Below the pieces are notes generated by a model. That model had not been told where the DNA came from, ran no database searches, and saw only the letters and a list, made by a program, of their open reading frames with translations. A stretch of 55,259 bases of DNA from a virus. Positions 35,055 to 44,182 of this stretch are shown here, one piece after another (the first letter of the stretch is position 1; every line of letters begins with the position of its first letter). The position numbers were made by a program, and so were the translations under genes. Location of the stretch: the IMG/VR virus record IMGVR_UViG_3300023184_005048, positions 1 through 55,259 of that record. One strand, given 5' to 3'.

Positions 35055-35915
35055 AATTTTACAAAATTTTATATAATCTGAAAGGTCTTTTTCAGCTCTC
35101 CATTTAATTAAAGAGTATGTTTTCATCCATTCAGACTCTGTGTGCTGACCTTCATTTTTTCTTAAAGGTACAAATGTTATTTTTGATAAGTCATTATCAG
35201 TCCACATTTTAGCAACATCTAAAATAGAAATTGGATTACCACGACCTAGGTCAAAATTTTGACCTCTCCAATTACCTTCACTTATCTTAATTAAACCATT
35301 ACAAATATCTTCAACGTGAGTGAAGTCACGAGATTGTAAACCATCACCAACAACTGTTAATTGATCACCTTCTTCAAACTGTCTACCAAATTTAGCAACA
35401 ACTGTAGCCCACTCACCAATTCTTGGTTCTCTTGGACCATAAACATTATAAAATGTAGCCATTGCGCAATTCATATCAAAACAATTAGCATATGTTTTTA
35501 AGATACCTTCACCAACAACTTTATAGTAAGTATAAGGACTAATATAATCACCATGATTTTTAGAAGAAGTGGTGGCATAAACAACTATACCAGAGTTAGA
35601 TAATCTGGTAAACTCCATAACCTCAGAAGTGCCTAAAGAATTTGAACTAAAGTATTCTCTTGGATTATCAAAAGATGGTTGTATTCTTGCTTTTGCGGCT
35701 AAGTGAAATATTCTATCAAATTTATAACCAACAAAATACTTATTGATATCTTCAACTTTACCAATAATCAAATTTGCTTTTTCATTTTGGTTTTCAATAA
35801 ATGAAGACTCAGATGATAAGTCGTCTAATATAAAAACTTCATCACCTGAGTTAATTAATATATCTACCAAATTAGATCCAACAAATCCTAAACCACCAGT
35901 AACTAAAGACCTCAT
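35040..35915 (-). CDS. NAD-dependent sugar epimerase/dehydratase (extended SDR)
   Basis: VTGGLGFVGSNLVD at residues 5-18 is the NAD-binding motif. ATTSSKNHG and YTYYKVVGEG give the Ser/Thr and Tyr-x3-Lys catalytic residues, and FYNVYGPRE with FTHVEDICNGL are typical of UDP-glucose 4-epimerase-like enzymes. It is 291 residues, slightly short. It lies apart from the main glycan operon but probably supplies it with a sugar nucleotide. It abuts the downstream end of a nucleotide-enzyme operon. Confidence 0.85.
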   Translation of the reverse strand: MRSLVTGGLGFVGSNLVDILINSGDEVFILDDLSSESSFIENQNEKANLIIGKVEDINKYFVGYKFDRIFHLAAKARIQPSFDNPREYFSSNSLGTSEVMEFTRLSNSGIVVYATTSSKNHGDYISPYTYYKVVGEGILKTYANCFDMNCAMATFYNVYGPREPRIGEWATVVAKFGRQFEEGDQLTVVGDGLQSRDFTHVEDICNGLIKISEGNWRGQNFDLGRGNPISILDVAKMWTDNDLSKITFVPLRKNEGQHTESEWMKTYSLIKWRAEKDLSDYIKFCKILNLQ

Positions 35916-36232
35916 TAACCCGCCACTTTTTTTATCTCCGAGAAAATTGATTTTCTTGGTTGTCTTACTTTTACATCATTATGCGAGTTGTCGGTATAAT
36001 CAACAACAGCTGATTTATGTGATCTATCCTCTTTTAATGAGCTTCCACCAAAACCAGATGAACTTTTCTTATTAGGATTAAACATATCACCTAATTTTTG
36101 ATAAGTTGATTCCCAAGTATTTCTTGGCTCACCTTGTCTTTCAAGAAAAGCAAGAATAGAATCTTTGCTAATCTCAGTAAATTTTTTTCCAGACGCTTGA
36201 ACAGCTTCTACTAAATCGTTAAATGTATTCAT
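35915..36232 (-). CDS. hypothetical protein
   Basis: A 105-residue protein with a helical N-terminus (MNTFNDLVEAVQASGKKF) and a Ser/Gly-rich, basic second half. No family is recognised. It overlaps the epimerase start by one base and follows the kinase gene after five bases, so it is part of the same operon. Confidence 0.6.
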   Translation of the reverse strand: MNTFNDLVEAVQASGKKFTEISKDSILAFLERQGEPRNTWESTYQKLGDMFNPNKKSSSGFGGSSLKEDRSHKSAVVDYTDNSHNDVKVRQPRKSIFSEIKKVAG

Positions 36233-36237
36233 ATATT

Positions 36238-36726
36238 TTATTTTAATGTGATTACTTTGTTAAAACCTTCATCAGGTGTTATTGGTTGGTAAGAAGAAAT
36301 CATAGACTTTACAATTCTCATAGGAAGGTCTTTATTTTCTTCTTCAATTCTTTTTTGGTTACGTCTTACATATTCATCATCTGATAAAATAGGAAAAATA
36401 ACACCTAACTTATAGTAGTCGTTAGAGAAATAGTTTAGGTTTTGCTTTCTACGTTTAGAAGCCATGTGTGTCATATCAACAATCACATTCTTTTTAGCCG
36501 CATTAGCATCTAAAAACTTTTGAGTTAAAACTCTATCAACTTCTTTTTGATCTACACTGTTAAATGCTTCAGTATAGTTTCTTGAGCCATAAACTTCCAT
36601 AACAGTTTCATCACGACTAATTACTTCAGTCGTTGGAAAGTTTTCTCTAATCCAAGTTGTTTTACCAGATAAAGGTGGTCCGATAAGGATAATAACAAAT
36701 GGTTCTTTTAAGTATTTAAGATTCAT
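36238..36726 (-). CDS. polynucleotide kinase-like P-loop kinase
   Basis: GPPLSGKTT at residues 16-24 is the P-loop. SRDETVMEVYG and VDMTHMASKRR match the substrate-side motifs of the T4 PseT 5' kinase domain and related AAA_33 kinases. At 162 residues it has only the kinase, without the 3' phosphatase of PseT; a HAD-like protein elsewhere in the window could fill that part. It probably phosphorylates 5' ends of RNA or DNA in repair. It overlaps the NUDIX gene by four bases. Confidence 0.8.
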   Translation of the reverse strand: MNLKYLKEPFVIILIGPPLSGKTTWIRENFPTTEVISRDETVMEVYGSRNYTEAFNSVDQKEVDRVLTQKFLDANAAKKNVIVDMTHMASKRRKQNLNYFSNDYYKLGVIFPILSDDEYVRRNQKRIEEENKDLPMRIVKSMISSYQPITPDEGFNKVITLK

Positions 36727-37328
36727 ATTAATTGAATTGATTTTTTAATTATTTCTGAGTGGTCAAATGCCATATCAACGGTTACATTACCGTCATAACT
36801 TACATCATTCCAAGTACATTCTGTAGCATCATCACCGGCTTTAACAACTGGCATTTCATCTAAAACAATAGCGAAAGCATGACTAACACAATTTTTATTT
36901 CGTGGATCACGATAAGGTTTATCAAAAGCACCTACATAGTAAAAATGACCTGGGTCAATTACTAAATTAGTTTCTTCTTCTAATTCACGAACAGCAGCAT
37001 CTAAAGGTTTTTCACCTTCATCAATGTTTCCACCTGGATTAGCCCACATACCAACAAATGGAGGTCGACCTCTTTTAATAGAAAGAACTTTATAGTTTGA
37101 ATCAGTATCAACAAGAACAACTAAGTCAACACAAGACATTCCTGTATCAACAATATCATTACCAATAACTCTTAGAATATAAGAATATCCTACTGTTAGT
37201 TTATTTTCTGATTTATTGAAGAAGTTACCAAAATTGGTATAAACTGTATTTTCTTTAATATCAAGAACTTTCAAAGGTCCTATCCACTCAGATGTATTGA
37301 ATTGATTAAACTTTTTTATAGTCGCCAT
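36723..37328 (-). CDS. NUDIX hydrolase
   Basis: The full NUDIX box occupies residues 99-122, with GGNIDEGE at its start and RELEEET at its end. The 201-residue length with an N-terminal extension resembles ADP-ribose or nucleoside-diphosphate-linked hydrolases. The first residues MATIKKFNQFNTSE faintly recall the N-terminal tag of other proteins here. It is the first gene of a leftward operon behind a promoter. Confidence 0.9.
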   Translation of the reverse strand: MATIKKFNQFNTSEWIGPLKVLDIKENTVYTNFGNFFNKSENKLTVGYSYILRVIGNDIVDTGMSCVDLVVLVDTDSNYKVLSIKRGRPPFVGMWANPGGNIDEGEKPLDAAVRELEEETNLVIDPGHFYYVGAFDKPYRDPRNKNCVSHAFAIVLDEMPVVKAGDDATECTWNDVSYDGNVTVDMAFDHSEIIKKSIQLI

Positions 37329-37353
37329 TAATTGTGTATAATTTTTCGTCTTA

Positions 37354-37384
37354 CAAAGATATGATTTATTTATTAATTTACCAA
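37354..37384 (-). promoter_or_regulatory. Bacteroidota-type promoter for the NUDIX/kinase operon
   Basis: TTG, 20 bases, TATCTTTG on the minus strand. The region is divergent, with the rightward 626-residue gene starting 18 bases beyond the -33 box. Confidence 0.75.
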
Positions 37385-37401
37385 TATAAAATTAATATAT
37401 A

Positions 37402-39282
37402 GTGTATATGATTTCAAAGTATAATAGTTTCGCATTAGATTTATTATTAGAAAAGGCTATCAACGAGTCTTTCTTATACTATTCGCCTAATGTTAGAAAA
37501 GCTTTAAGTAGAATAAAGTCTAATGATATTGCTTCTGAGTTATTAGGTTCAGAAGGAACTGATGTGAAACCAGATATGACTTTTATTGATTTAGGTAAAG
37601 AAGGTTATTTTTCTTTTATAACAATGAGAAATGCTAAACCTTTAATTGCTGCTAGATATCCTAATTTAGAGTGGGCTGATAATATTGAAACCGAATCAAT
37701 GCCTGACTTTGTAGATTATTCAAATGAGTTACATGAATTAGATATTGAAACTCAATCAAGAGGTACAGGTGTATTTACTAAATCAAGAAATGAAGTTGGT
37801 TTAGGTAGATTTGTTAATAAACTATTTCCCGGTAAATATAGTTCTAAAGAAGTTGAAGAATTTGTTAACTCATTCAAAGCTTCATTAGAAAAAGCTGGAG
37901 AACATTTTGATTTAGTTGAAGGTGATGATATTGAGTTTTGGTATAAATCTGAAAACTATAAAGAAAACTCTGGAACACTTGGTAATTCTTGTATGGCTCA
38001 AAAAAGAAATCTATTTGGAATCTATACTCAGAACCAAGATGTTTGTAAAATGTTAATTCTTAAAGAAGATGATAAGATTATAGGTAGAGCACTTGTTTGG
38101 AAATTAAATAGTATTAAAACTGGAAGAACAGATATTGAAGGTGCTCCAGAATACTTTATGGATAGACAATATACTATTAAAGAATCTGATGTTCAGAAAT
38201 TTAGAAACTATGCTATTGGTAAAGGTTGGACTTATAAATCATATAATAATCATCACAGTTTTGGAACTGTTAACATTAACGGTGAAGATAAAAATGTTCA
38301 AATGACTGTTAAAGTAAAAGATAAAGATTACAACAGATATCCTTATATGGATACTTTTAGAAGGTATGATGTTAGTAATGGTATTCTTTATAATGATGAT
38401 AATCAAGATCAAGAATATGAAGGTCAATATATTTTAGAAGATACTGGTGGTGGATATGCCGAAGTTGAAGGTGGTGTTTATTCTGAATGGTATGATAGAA
38501 GAATTGATGATGATGATGCTGTTTGGTCTGAGCCACTTAGTGATTATTTAATTAGAGATAGAGCTGTTGAAGTTCGTAGAGGTTATAGTAGAAGAAGAGG
38601 TTGGTATCCAGAAGATTATGATGATGTATTCTTTGATGAGGACCACGATGAATACTTCCACATAGATGATGGTGTTTATTCTGAAATTGAAAATAGAACT
38701 TTATGGAGCGAAACTGCTGTAAAAGTAGTTGATGAAATTTTTGGAGATGGTGATGTTCCAAGTTCAGATGATCAATATATGTATGAAGGTGATAGAGATA
38801 TTACTGAAATAGACACTGATTGGTTCTGGTTTGATAAAATTTCTGATAAATTTAAAGACTGGAGAGAATACAGTTACATTAGCCAAAAATTATTAGTTGT
38901 TGATTATAAAGGTAATTATATTCCTAAACAGTTTTCTATTACTACTTACAAAATTGAACCAAGAGATAATGCTGTTGATATAACAGGAGTTGAATATTTA
39001 AGTAAAGTAGATTCTTTAGGATTAGGATATAATATTATTGAATCCGAAATTAGAATAATTGATTGGTTTACTTACACAGAAACTATTTCTGAATATACAG
39101 ATATTCTTTTAGAAAGATTACCTAAGTTAATTAACAGATATGATGATGTTCTAAATAATAAAGGTCAGTTACAACTTCAATTCAAAGGTGATGAAGAACA
39201 AGAGTATAGAGATAAAGTTTCTATGAATAGAGCTCTTTGTCAGGATAGAGTAGAAAATTTAGAAGAAGAAACTTGGAACTAA
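37402..39282 (+). CDS. large acidic protein with tyrosine/SE repeats, function unknown
   Basis: The start is probably this ATG or the one two codons later (MISKYNSF). The N-terminal ~25 residues ending AINES recall an extended version of the shared tag. Residues about 190-250 carry TLGNSCMAQ and KMLILKEDDKIIGRALVWKL, a module I have seen in large-phage proteins of unknown role. From about residue 340 to 460 short repeats appear with the form VYSE, VWSE, YSEI and LWSE, separated by acidic D/Y-rich stretches. There is no membrane segment. The 3' end overlaps a convergent gene at the stop codons. Confidence 0.7.
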   Translation: MYMISKYNSFALDLLLEKAINESFLYYSPNVRKALSRIKSNDIASELLGSEGTDVKPDMTFIDLGKEGYFSFITMRNAKPLIAARYPNLEWADNIETESMPDFVDYSNELHELDIETQSRGTGVFTKSRNEVGLGRFVNKLFPGKYSSKEVEEFVNSFKASLEKAGEHFDLVEGDDIEFWYKSENYKENSGTLGNSCMAQKRNLFGIYTQNQDVCKMLILKEDDKIIGRALVWKLNSIKTGRTDIEGAPEYFMDRQYTIKESDVQKFRNYAIGKGWTYKSYNNHHSFGTVNINGEDKNVQMTVKVKDKDYNRYPYMDTFRRYDVSNGILYNDDNQDQEYEGQYILEDTGGGYAEVEGGVYSEWYDRRIDDDDAVWSEPLSDYLIRDRAVEVRRGYSRRRGWYPEDYDDVFFDEDHDEYFHIDDGVYSEIENRTLWSETAVKVVDEIFGDGDVPSSDDQYMYEGDRDITEIDTDWFWFDKISDKFKDWREYSYISQKLLVVDYKGNYIPKQFSITTYKIEPRDNAVDITGVEYLSKVDSLGLGYNIIESEIRIIDWFTYTETISEYTDILLERLPKLINRYDDVLNNKGQLQLQFKGDEEQEYRDKVSMNRALCQDRVENLEEETWN

Positions 39283-39707
39283 ATTCCAATTTGTTCTAAA
39301 GCTTTATCACGATTATATTGTTTAACTTTATCCGAAAAATTATTATCATAAGATTTCATTTTATAGAAGAGTTCTGTTTTAATAATAGCACCCCATTTAT
39401 TAACTTCAATATAATCATTAGTCCATAAATCTGTATATTTAGAATTTACTTTAACATAACACTCATAAAGATTATGTGACTTTCTATTTATAGTAATTAA
39501 ATTAATTTTACTAATGTGCCAATGTTTAGGCATTTTATTTTTTAATTGTGTAAAAACTCTTAAAGTAATAAATATCTTATGTATAAGAAATGATTTTGAA
39601 ATAGTAATGAAAGAAAACTCAATGAGTATATAAAGAAGAAGAAAAACACCGGACCATCCATTTATGGAAAATCCGATGTTACTTCCTTCTTGAAAAAAGT
39701 TAATCAT
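39279..39707 (-). CDS. hypothetical membrane protein
   Basis: A 142-residue protein with one hydrophobic segment near the N-terminus (WSGVFLLLYILIEFSFI) and a basic, Lys/Asn-rich remainder. No family is recognised. It overlaps the upstream gene by one base. Confidence 0.6.
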   Translation of the reverse strand: MINFFQEGSNIGFSINGWSGVFLLLYILIEFSFITISKSFLIHKIFITLRVFTQLKNKMPKHWHISKINLITINRKSHNLYECYVKVNSKYTDLWTNDYIEVNKWGAIIKTELFYKMKSYDNNFSDKVKQYNRDKALEQIGI

Positions 39708-40417
39708 TATCTTGCGATTAAAAGTTGAATCTTTATATTCTCTGATGTTGATGAACGGTGATAACCATCAATCAATCTAAACTTACCATCTTTAACTAAA
39801 GCAATACCTCTAATACCATCATAATTCTTATCAGAATAATGGTCAAGATTTTTTGTATTCACTTTTCTATAATGCTCATCTGATCCAAAAATAATACTAT
39901 CTCTTTCAACAGTTTCTAATGAATATTGACGACCTTGTAAAGCAGGTAAAATGTTACCATACTCCAACATTAAAAGATATTCAATTCTTGATGTTAAATC
40001 AATTATTGAAAGAGCTTCATTAATTTGGTCTTCAATTTTTTGAGCAACAGAGTTTTCTAATAAAACATCATCAATTTCTTGACCATAGTATCCACCACAG
40101 ACTTGAACTTCCCAGTTTGATGGTTCGTATGCCTTATTGATTCTTAAAATTCTATCAATGGTATAAATATCAATTTCTTTTGAAACACCACCTAATATAG
40201 AATTAATAGCAGAGTTTCTTTTTGAAGATAAAGAGTTATCAAAAATAGAGTTATATATTTCGTTACCTATTGAAGGTATGTCAACTGTTACAACATGAGC
40301 ATTTTCTAAGGTCTCACAACGGCAAATACCTTCCTCATTACAACCGTGAGCTCCACAATCTCTGTGAGCGTCATAATCGTAATTAGTGTGATACTTAAAA
40401 CTTACTCCAACTATCAT
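39707..40417 (-). CDS. ParB/Srx-like domain protein, Cys-rich N-terminus
   Basis: The C-terminal region GIALVKDGKFRLIDGYHRSS matches the DGYHR core of the ParB/sulfiredoxin-like fold, often found in phage proteins that act on nucleotides or DNA. The N-terminal part has clustered Cys and His (CGAHGCNEEGICRCE), which could bind a metal. The length is 236 residues. It overlaps neighbours by one and four bases. Confidence 0.6.
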   Translation of the reverse strand: MIVGVSFKYHTNYDYDAHRDCGAHGCNEEGICRCETLENAHVVTVDIPSIGNEIYNSIFDNSLSSKRNSAINSILGGVSKEIDIYTIDRILRINKAYEPSNWEVQVCGGYYGQEIDDVLLENSVAQKIEDQINEALSIIDLTSRIEYLLMLEYGNILPALQGRQYSLETVERDSIIFGSDEHYRKVNTKNLDHYSDKNYDGIRGIALVKDGKFRLIDGYHRSSTSENIKIQLLIAR

Positions 40418-40728
40418 TTGTTTTTAATTCTTGTTTTGTAGCTTTTACCATCATCTAATTTCTTATAGATGTAAAACTGGTTATATTTTAATTTCATATA
40501 AAGTTCTCTTAAAGAAGAACCCTCTAAGGCATACCAAGTTGTTGGTAGAATCTCATCTTTAACAAAAGGATTCCATCTATTAACTCTATCAATAGTCTTT
40601 TTCTTATCCTTTATTGGTTCATCAAAGTAATAAAAATGTTCGTGTTTAAGAGTAGCTTGTTTCTTTTTAAGTTCTTCTCCAATCTTTTCAATTAAATGTC
40701 TTGTAATGAAATTCATTTTAAATACCAT
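40414..40728 (-). CDS. hypothetical basic protein
   Basis: A 104-residue, Lys-rich protein with MNFITRHLIEKIGEELKKKQ and WYALEGSSLRELY. No family is recognised. It is directly adjacent to the upstream receiver-like gene. Confidence 0.55.
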   Translation of the reverse strand: MVFKMNFITRHLIEKIGEELKKKQATLKHEHFYYFDEPIKDKKKTIDRVNRWNPFVKDEILPTTWYALEGSSLRELYMKLKYNQFYIYKKLDDGKSYKTRIKNK

Positions 40729-41145
40729 TTATACAAATTTACCGTTAACAATTCCGTTGTGATAATATCTAAAGTCTGAAAGGTCTTTTCCTTCAATAAC
40801 TTTCAAATATCCATTAATAGCACCAATTATATTTTGACGACCAGAAGTATTATCAGTATGAGCATACCAATCTGGAAAGTGTTTTACATGGTCTAAACAA
40901 TAGTTGATTAAATAATCAGCCGCATCTTTGCCAGTCCACTCTTTACCATCTTTATCTACACAAGCCAAATCGTGGTCAAATGAAACTAATTCAATTTCAT
41001 TGAAATGTTTATTAACAATTTCAACAAATTCAAAATAGTCACGAGCAATCACCCACTTATCAGTTGGTAAATAATCCAAGCCTAAGCCCTTAACTGCGTT
41101 ATGAGCCATTCCTGGAATTCTGATATCGTCTAAAAAAAGATTCAT
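40729..41145 (-). CDS. cyclic-phosphate-processing receiver-like protein
   Basis: LFLDDIR at residues 3-9 and LVSFDHDLA near residue 54 are the acidic motifs of the receiver-derived cREC domain associated with cyclic-phosphate or RNA-repair enzymes. GKDAADYLINYCLDH is the following helix. The length is 138 residues. An RNA-end role would fit the kinase and 2H phosphoesterase elsewhere in the window. Confidence 0.7.
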   Translation of the reverse strand: MNLFLDDIRIPGMAHNAVKGLGLDYLPTDKWVIARDYFEFVEIVNKHFNEIELVSFDHDLACVDKDGKEWTGKDAADYLINYCLDHVKHFPDWYAHTDNTSGRQNIIGAINGYLKVIEGKDLSDFRYYHNGIVNGKFV

Positions 41146-41148
41146 TTT

Positions 41149-41325
41149 TTAATTTAAGTACACTCCTTTGTTTGTACAATAAAGGTCTAAATAGAGTGCC
41201 ATATTAAACCAGGTTTCAAATTCTTGATTGTCTGCTGATGTTTCTAATCTTTGGATTAAGAAGTCAGCCATTGGTTGAGCCCAACTCATAATAAATTTAG
41301 CTCTTAATTCTTTTAATTTTTTCAT
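41149..41325 (-). CDS. small hypothetical protein
   Basis: The 58-residue frame (MKKLKELRAKFIMSWAQPMA opening) overlaps the upstream stop in an ATGA junction, which supports translation. It is helical with two Trp and contains no known motif. It ends four bases before the receiver-like gene. Confidence 0.6.
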   Translation of the reverse strand: MKKLKELRAKFIMSWAQPMADFLIQRLETSADNQEFETWFNMALYLDLYCTNKGVYLN

Positions 41326-41777
41326 ACGTTATAATTATTGTTAAGAAATTCTTTTTCTACTTTAGTAAGTGAGTCTAAACCCACTTGACTTATTCTATCT
41401 AATATAGTGTCAATATCTAAATTGTTGTATATCCAATCATCTAAATCATCAATAAAAAATGAAAATTTCATTGAATCAATTGGATTCACTTTAGGACCTA
41501 ATTCTAAGTTTAAATCAAAATTTGACTTTAATATATCTTTAGATAAATCAGTTAGTTCAAATTTAACTAAATTTTCTGAAAGTACACCTAAATATCTTTT
41601 AACTTCTATTGGTTCAGCTATAGTAAAAAATGTATAAACTCCATCTTCTTCATAATCAAAAAAAGAATCCGCATTCATATCAGCAATCTTCTCCTTATCT
41701 ATGTCAGAAAGTCTGTCATAGTCCTCATTTAAGTCAAATGGCGACTTAGTAAATTTAATTTTGTAAACGCAGTACAT
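41322..41777 (-). CDS. hypothetical protein with SLT-EKEFL C-terminal motif
   Basis: The 151-residue protein ends ILDRISQVGLDSLTKVEKE, a motif found at the C-terminus of some Bacteroidota rhomboid-type and other proteins, here without any membrane region. The N-terminal part is acidic. A weaker Bacteroidota-type promoter and the AATATATAATCT-ATG start element lie upstream. Confidence 0.6.
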   Translation of the reverse strand: MYCVYKIKFTKSPFDLNEDYDRLSDIDKEKIADMNADSFFDYEEDGVYTFFTIAEPIEVKRYLGVLSENLVKFELTDLSKDILKSNFDLNLELGPKVNPIDSMKFSFFIDDLDDWIYNNLDIDTILDRISQVGLDSLTKVEKEFLNNNYNV

Positions 41778-41791
41778 AGATTATATATTCA

Positions 41792-41822
41792 CAAATATAA
41801 TAAAATTTTTTTGATTTAGGAA
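41792..41822 (-). promoter_or_regulatory. probable Bacteroidota-type promoter, weak -33
   Basis: TATATTTG fits the -7 box, but the -33 position reads TTC rather than TTG. The site precedes the 151-residue gene by about 15 bases. Confidence 0.5.
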
Positions 41823-41886
41823 ATTTAAATTCATGAAACATCATGATATCCTTTATAAACATTATTAATATTATAAATATAATTGT

Positions 41887-42270
41887 ATGGAAAAAAAGAA
41901 AAGACCTGATAGTTTTGTAGAAAATCGAATGAGTAAGACTTATCCAACGGAAATTGGCGCACCAAAATTTGAGCCAGATAATATTAGTCTATTTAAAATT
42001 GAAAAAACTTCTAAGATAAAAAAATACTATTCGTCAAAATTTGAAGAAATGACGAAAGAGTATGAAAAGCTAATGTCAGAAATTAAAATGAATGAAAGAC
42101 TTTATATGGCTACGCATAACTTTACACCAATCTCTGGTGAAATTTATCACTTATATAAAAAGGAATCCAATGAAGAATTCCTTTCTTTAATATCTCCGGA
42201 ACAATGGAAAAAATTTGAGTTTATCGGCTCTTTCAAATTTTTATCTGATGGAAGATGGGAGGTAGCTTAA
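41887..42270 (+). CDS. DUF2452-like protein
   Basis: The 127-residue protein fits this small family: TEIGAPKFEPD near the start, NERLYMATHNFTPISGEIYH in the middle, and LSLISPEQWKKFEFIGSF before the end. The family has no known activity. The sequence TATAAATA lies seven bases before the ATG. Its stop codon overlaps that of the convergent GlnRS gene. Confidence 0.7.
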   Translation: MEKKKRPDSFVENRMSKTYPTEIGAPKFEPDNISLFKIEKTSKIKKYYSSKFEEMTKEYEKLMSEIKMNERLYMATHNFTPISGEIYHLYKKESNEEFLSLISPEQWKKFEFIGSFKFLSDGRWEVA

Positions 42271-43871
42271 CCTACCCACCCTTCTTTCAAACTTACCGTT
42301 TTATTGAAACTTTTACCATCAGTATCTAAAATATAATACCCTTTTCTCATCATTTGAACTGGCTCCTTGACGTTTAAAACGTGAGGCTCAAAGATTGCCT
42401 TATCATTAATTATAAGTGAACCTGGGTTAATATAATTGATAAAATCATCTTCATTTTTATCTGGTGATTCATCATTAAATAATCTTTCATATTCATTTAC
42501 TCTAACTCTAACTCCGTGTTCAGCAGATACCCAGTGAATAGTTCCTTTAATTTTTCTTTCAAAAGTCATACCCGATCTTGTTAAAGGATCATAAGTACAC
42601 CTAATCTCAATAATTTCTCCTAATTCATTCTTTATAACTTCATTAGCCTTAATAACATAAGCACCTTTTAATCTTACTTCACCACCTAATTTTAATCTGT
42701 GGAATTTGTTATTGGCTTCTTCTCTGAAATCTTCCGCCTCAATAAATAATTCACCACTAAAAGGAATCATTCTCACTCCAGCACTTTCATCACCAGGATT
42801 GTTTTCAACCTCAACCATTTCAGTTCCCATATCCCAATTTGTAATAACTAACTTAACTGGCTCCATGACTCCCATTAATCTATTAGCAACTACATTCAAA
42901 TCAGTTCTTAAACATTCTTCTAAAAGTAAGTAAGAAACAACAGACTCTTTTCTAGTAACAGAAATTCTATCACAAAAATCTTTAATAGCATTTGGTGTAA
43001 AACCTCTTCTTCTTAATCCAGAAATAGTTGGCATTCTTGGATCATCCCAACCCGTAACATAAGATTCTTCTACAAGTCTTTTTAACTTTCTCTTTGACAT
43101 AACTGTATAGTCAATGTTCAAACGAGCAAACTCAGTTTCTTCTGGTAATGAATTTTCTAAATCACAATTTTCTAACACCCACATATATAAAGGTCTATGA
43201 ACTTCAAATTCTAAAGTACAAAGTGAATCAGTGATACCTTCTTTATAATCAGATAAAGGATGAGCAAAGTCATACATTGGATAAATCTTCCAAGTATCAC
43301 CAGTTCTGTGATGTGACTTAGAGATTATTCTATAAATAACTGGATCTCTTAAAATCATATTTGGTGAAGTCATATCAATATTAGCTCTCAATATTTTAGA
43401 ACCTTCAGAGAATTCACCTAATCTCATTCTATTAAATAAGTCTAAGTTTTCTTCTACTGATCTAGACTTGTAAGGTGAGTCTTTACCAACTGAAGTTGGA
43501 GTTCCTTTCATTAAAGCAATTTCTTCAGATGTTGAATCATCAACATAAGCTAAGCCTTTTTTAATTAAAGTAACGGCACAATTATAAAGAAATTCAAAGT
43601 AATCAGATGTATAGAAAATATTAGCTGGTTTGTAGCCAAGCCATTCTATATCTTTTATAATTGACTCTACATAGTGAGTATCTTCAGTAGTTGGATTTGT
43701 ATCATCAAATCTTAGATTACAAGGTCTATTATACTTTTCAGCTAATCCGAAATTTAGTATAATGGATTTAGCGTGACCAATATGGAGATAACCATTTGGC
43801 TCTGGTGGAAATCTTAATGTTAGTTTATCAAGATTGTTTTTGTCTAATATTTTATCTTCAATGAAATTCAT
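42267..43871 (-). CDS. glnS: glutaminyl-tRNA synthetase
   Basis: The 534-residue enzyme is near full length (about 550 in E. coli). FPPEPNGYLHIGH at 21-33 is the class I HIGH motif with the GlnRS-specific lead, and VMSKRKL at 257-263 is the KMSKS loop. The C-terminal beta-barrel domains are present. It charges tRNA-Gln. Three tRNA-Gln(TTG) genes lie directly upstream on the same strand, 19 bases before the start, behind a poly-Gln leader and attenuator, so synthetase and substrate tRNAs are probably expressed together. Confidence 0.95.
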   Translation of the reverse strand: MNFIEDKILDKNNLDKLTLRFPPEPNGYLHIGHAKSIILNFGLAEKYNRPCNLRFDDTNPTTEDTHYVESIIKDIEWLGYKPANIFYTSDYFEFLYNCAVTLIKKGLAYVDDSTSEEIALMKGTPTSVGKDSPYKSRSVEENLDLFNRMRLGEFSEGSKILRANIDMTSPNMILRDPVIYRIISKSHHRTGDTWKIYPMYDFAHPLSDYKEGITDSLCTLEFEVHRPLYMWVLENCDLENSLPEETEFARLNIDYTVMSKRKLKRLVEESYVTGWDDPRMPTISGLRRRGFTPNAIKDFCDRISVTRKESVVSYLLLEECLRTDLNVVANRLMGVMEPVKLVITNWDMGTEMVEVENNPGDESAGVRMIPFSGELFIEAEDFREEANNKFHRLKLGGEVRLKGAYVIKANEVIKNELGEIIEIRCTYDPLTRSGMTFERKIKGTIHWVSAEHGVRVRVNEYERLFNDESPDKNEDDFINYINPGSLIINDKAIFEPHVLNVKEPVQMMRKGYYILDTDGKSFNKTVSLKEGWVG

Positions 43872-43889
43872 AATTTTTATATTTTTTAG

Positions 43890-43960
43890 TTGTCTCGCTA
43901 GGATTCGAACCTAGACTAGAAGAGTCAAAATCTTCTGTGCTGCCGTTACACTACGAGACA
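43890..43960 (-). tRNA. tRNA-Gln(TTG), copy nearest glnS
   Basis: Acceptor TGTCTCG/CGAGACA, anticodon arm GAAGA/TCTTC with loop TTTTGAC, and T loop TTCGAAT. It is similar to the third copy, with paired compensating changes in the acceptor stem, so both are likely functional. Confidence 0.9.
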
Positions 43961-43967
43961 TTTTTGT

Positions 43968-44038
43968 TGCTCCACTTGGACTCGAACCAAGCTCATCTGT
44001 TTCAAAGACAGATATGATCACCCATATACTATGGAGCA
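43968..44038 (-). tRNA. tRNA-Gln(TTG), middle copy
   Basis: Acceptor TGCTCCA/TGGAGCA, anticodon arm TCTGT/ACAGA with loop CTTTGAA, T loop TTCGAGT. It is clearly diverged from the two flanking Gln tRNAs. Confidence 0.9.
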
Positions 44039-44046
44039 AAATGTTG

Positions 44047-44117
44047 TTGTCTTACTAGGACTCGAACCTAGAATAGAAGAGTCAAAATCTTCTGTGTTGC
44101 CATTACACTATAAGACA
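44047..44117 (-). tRNA. tRNA-Gln(TTG), promoter-proximal copy
   Basis: Acceptor TGTCTTA/TAAGACA, loop TTTTGAC with anticodon TTG, T loop TTCGAGT. It lies directly behind the attenuator terminator. Confidence 0.9.
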
Positions 44118-44119
44118 AT

Positions 44120-44156
44120 AAAAAAACCCTACTCAATCAGATTGAATAGGGTTTGT
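44120..44156 (-). terminator. attenuator terminator before the tRNA-Gln/glnS module
   Basis: AAACCCTATTCAAT pairs with ATTGAGTAGGGTTT (14 bp with one G-T wobble) across the loop CTG, followed by a run of T on the minus strand. It lies between the poly-Gln leader and three tRNA-Gln genes. Confidence 0.9.
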
Positions 44157-44182
44157 AAAGTTTTAACAATACGATACCGTTA

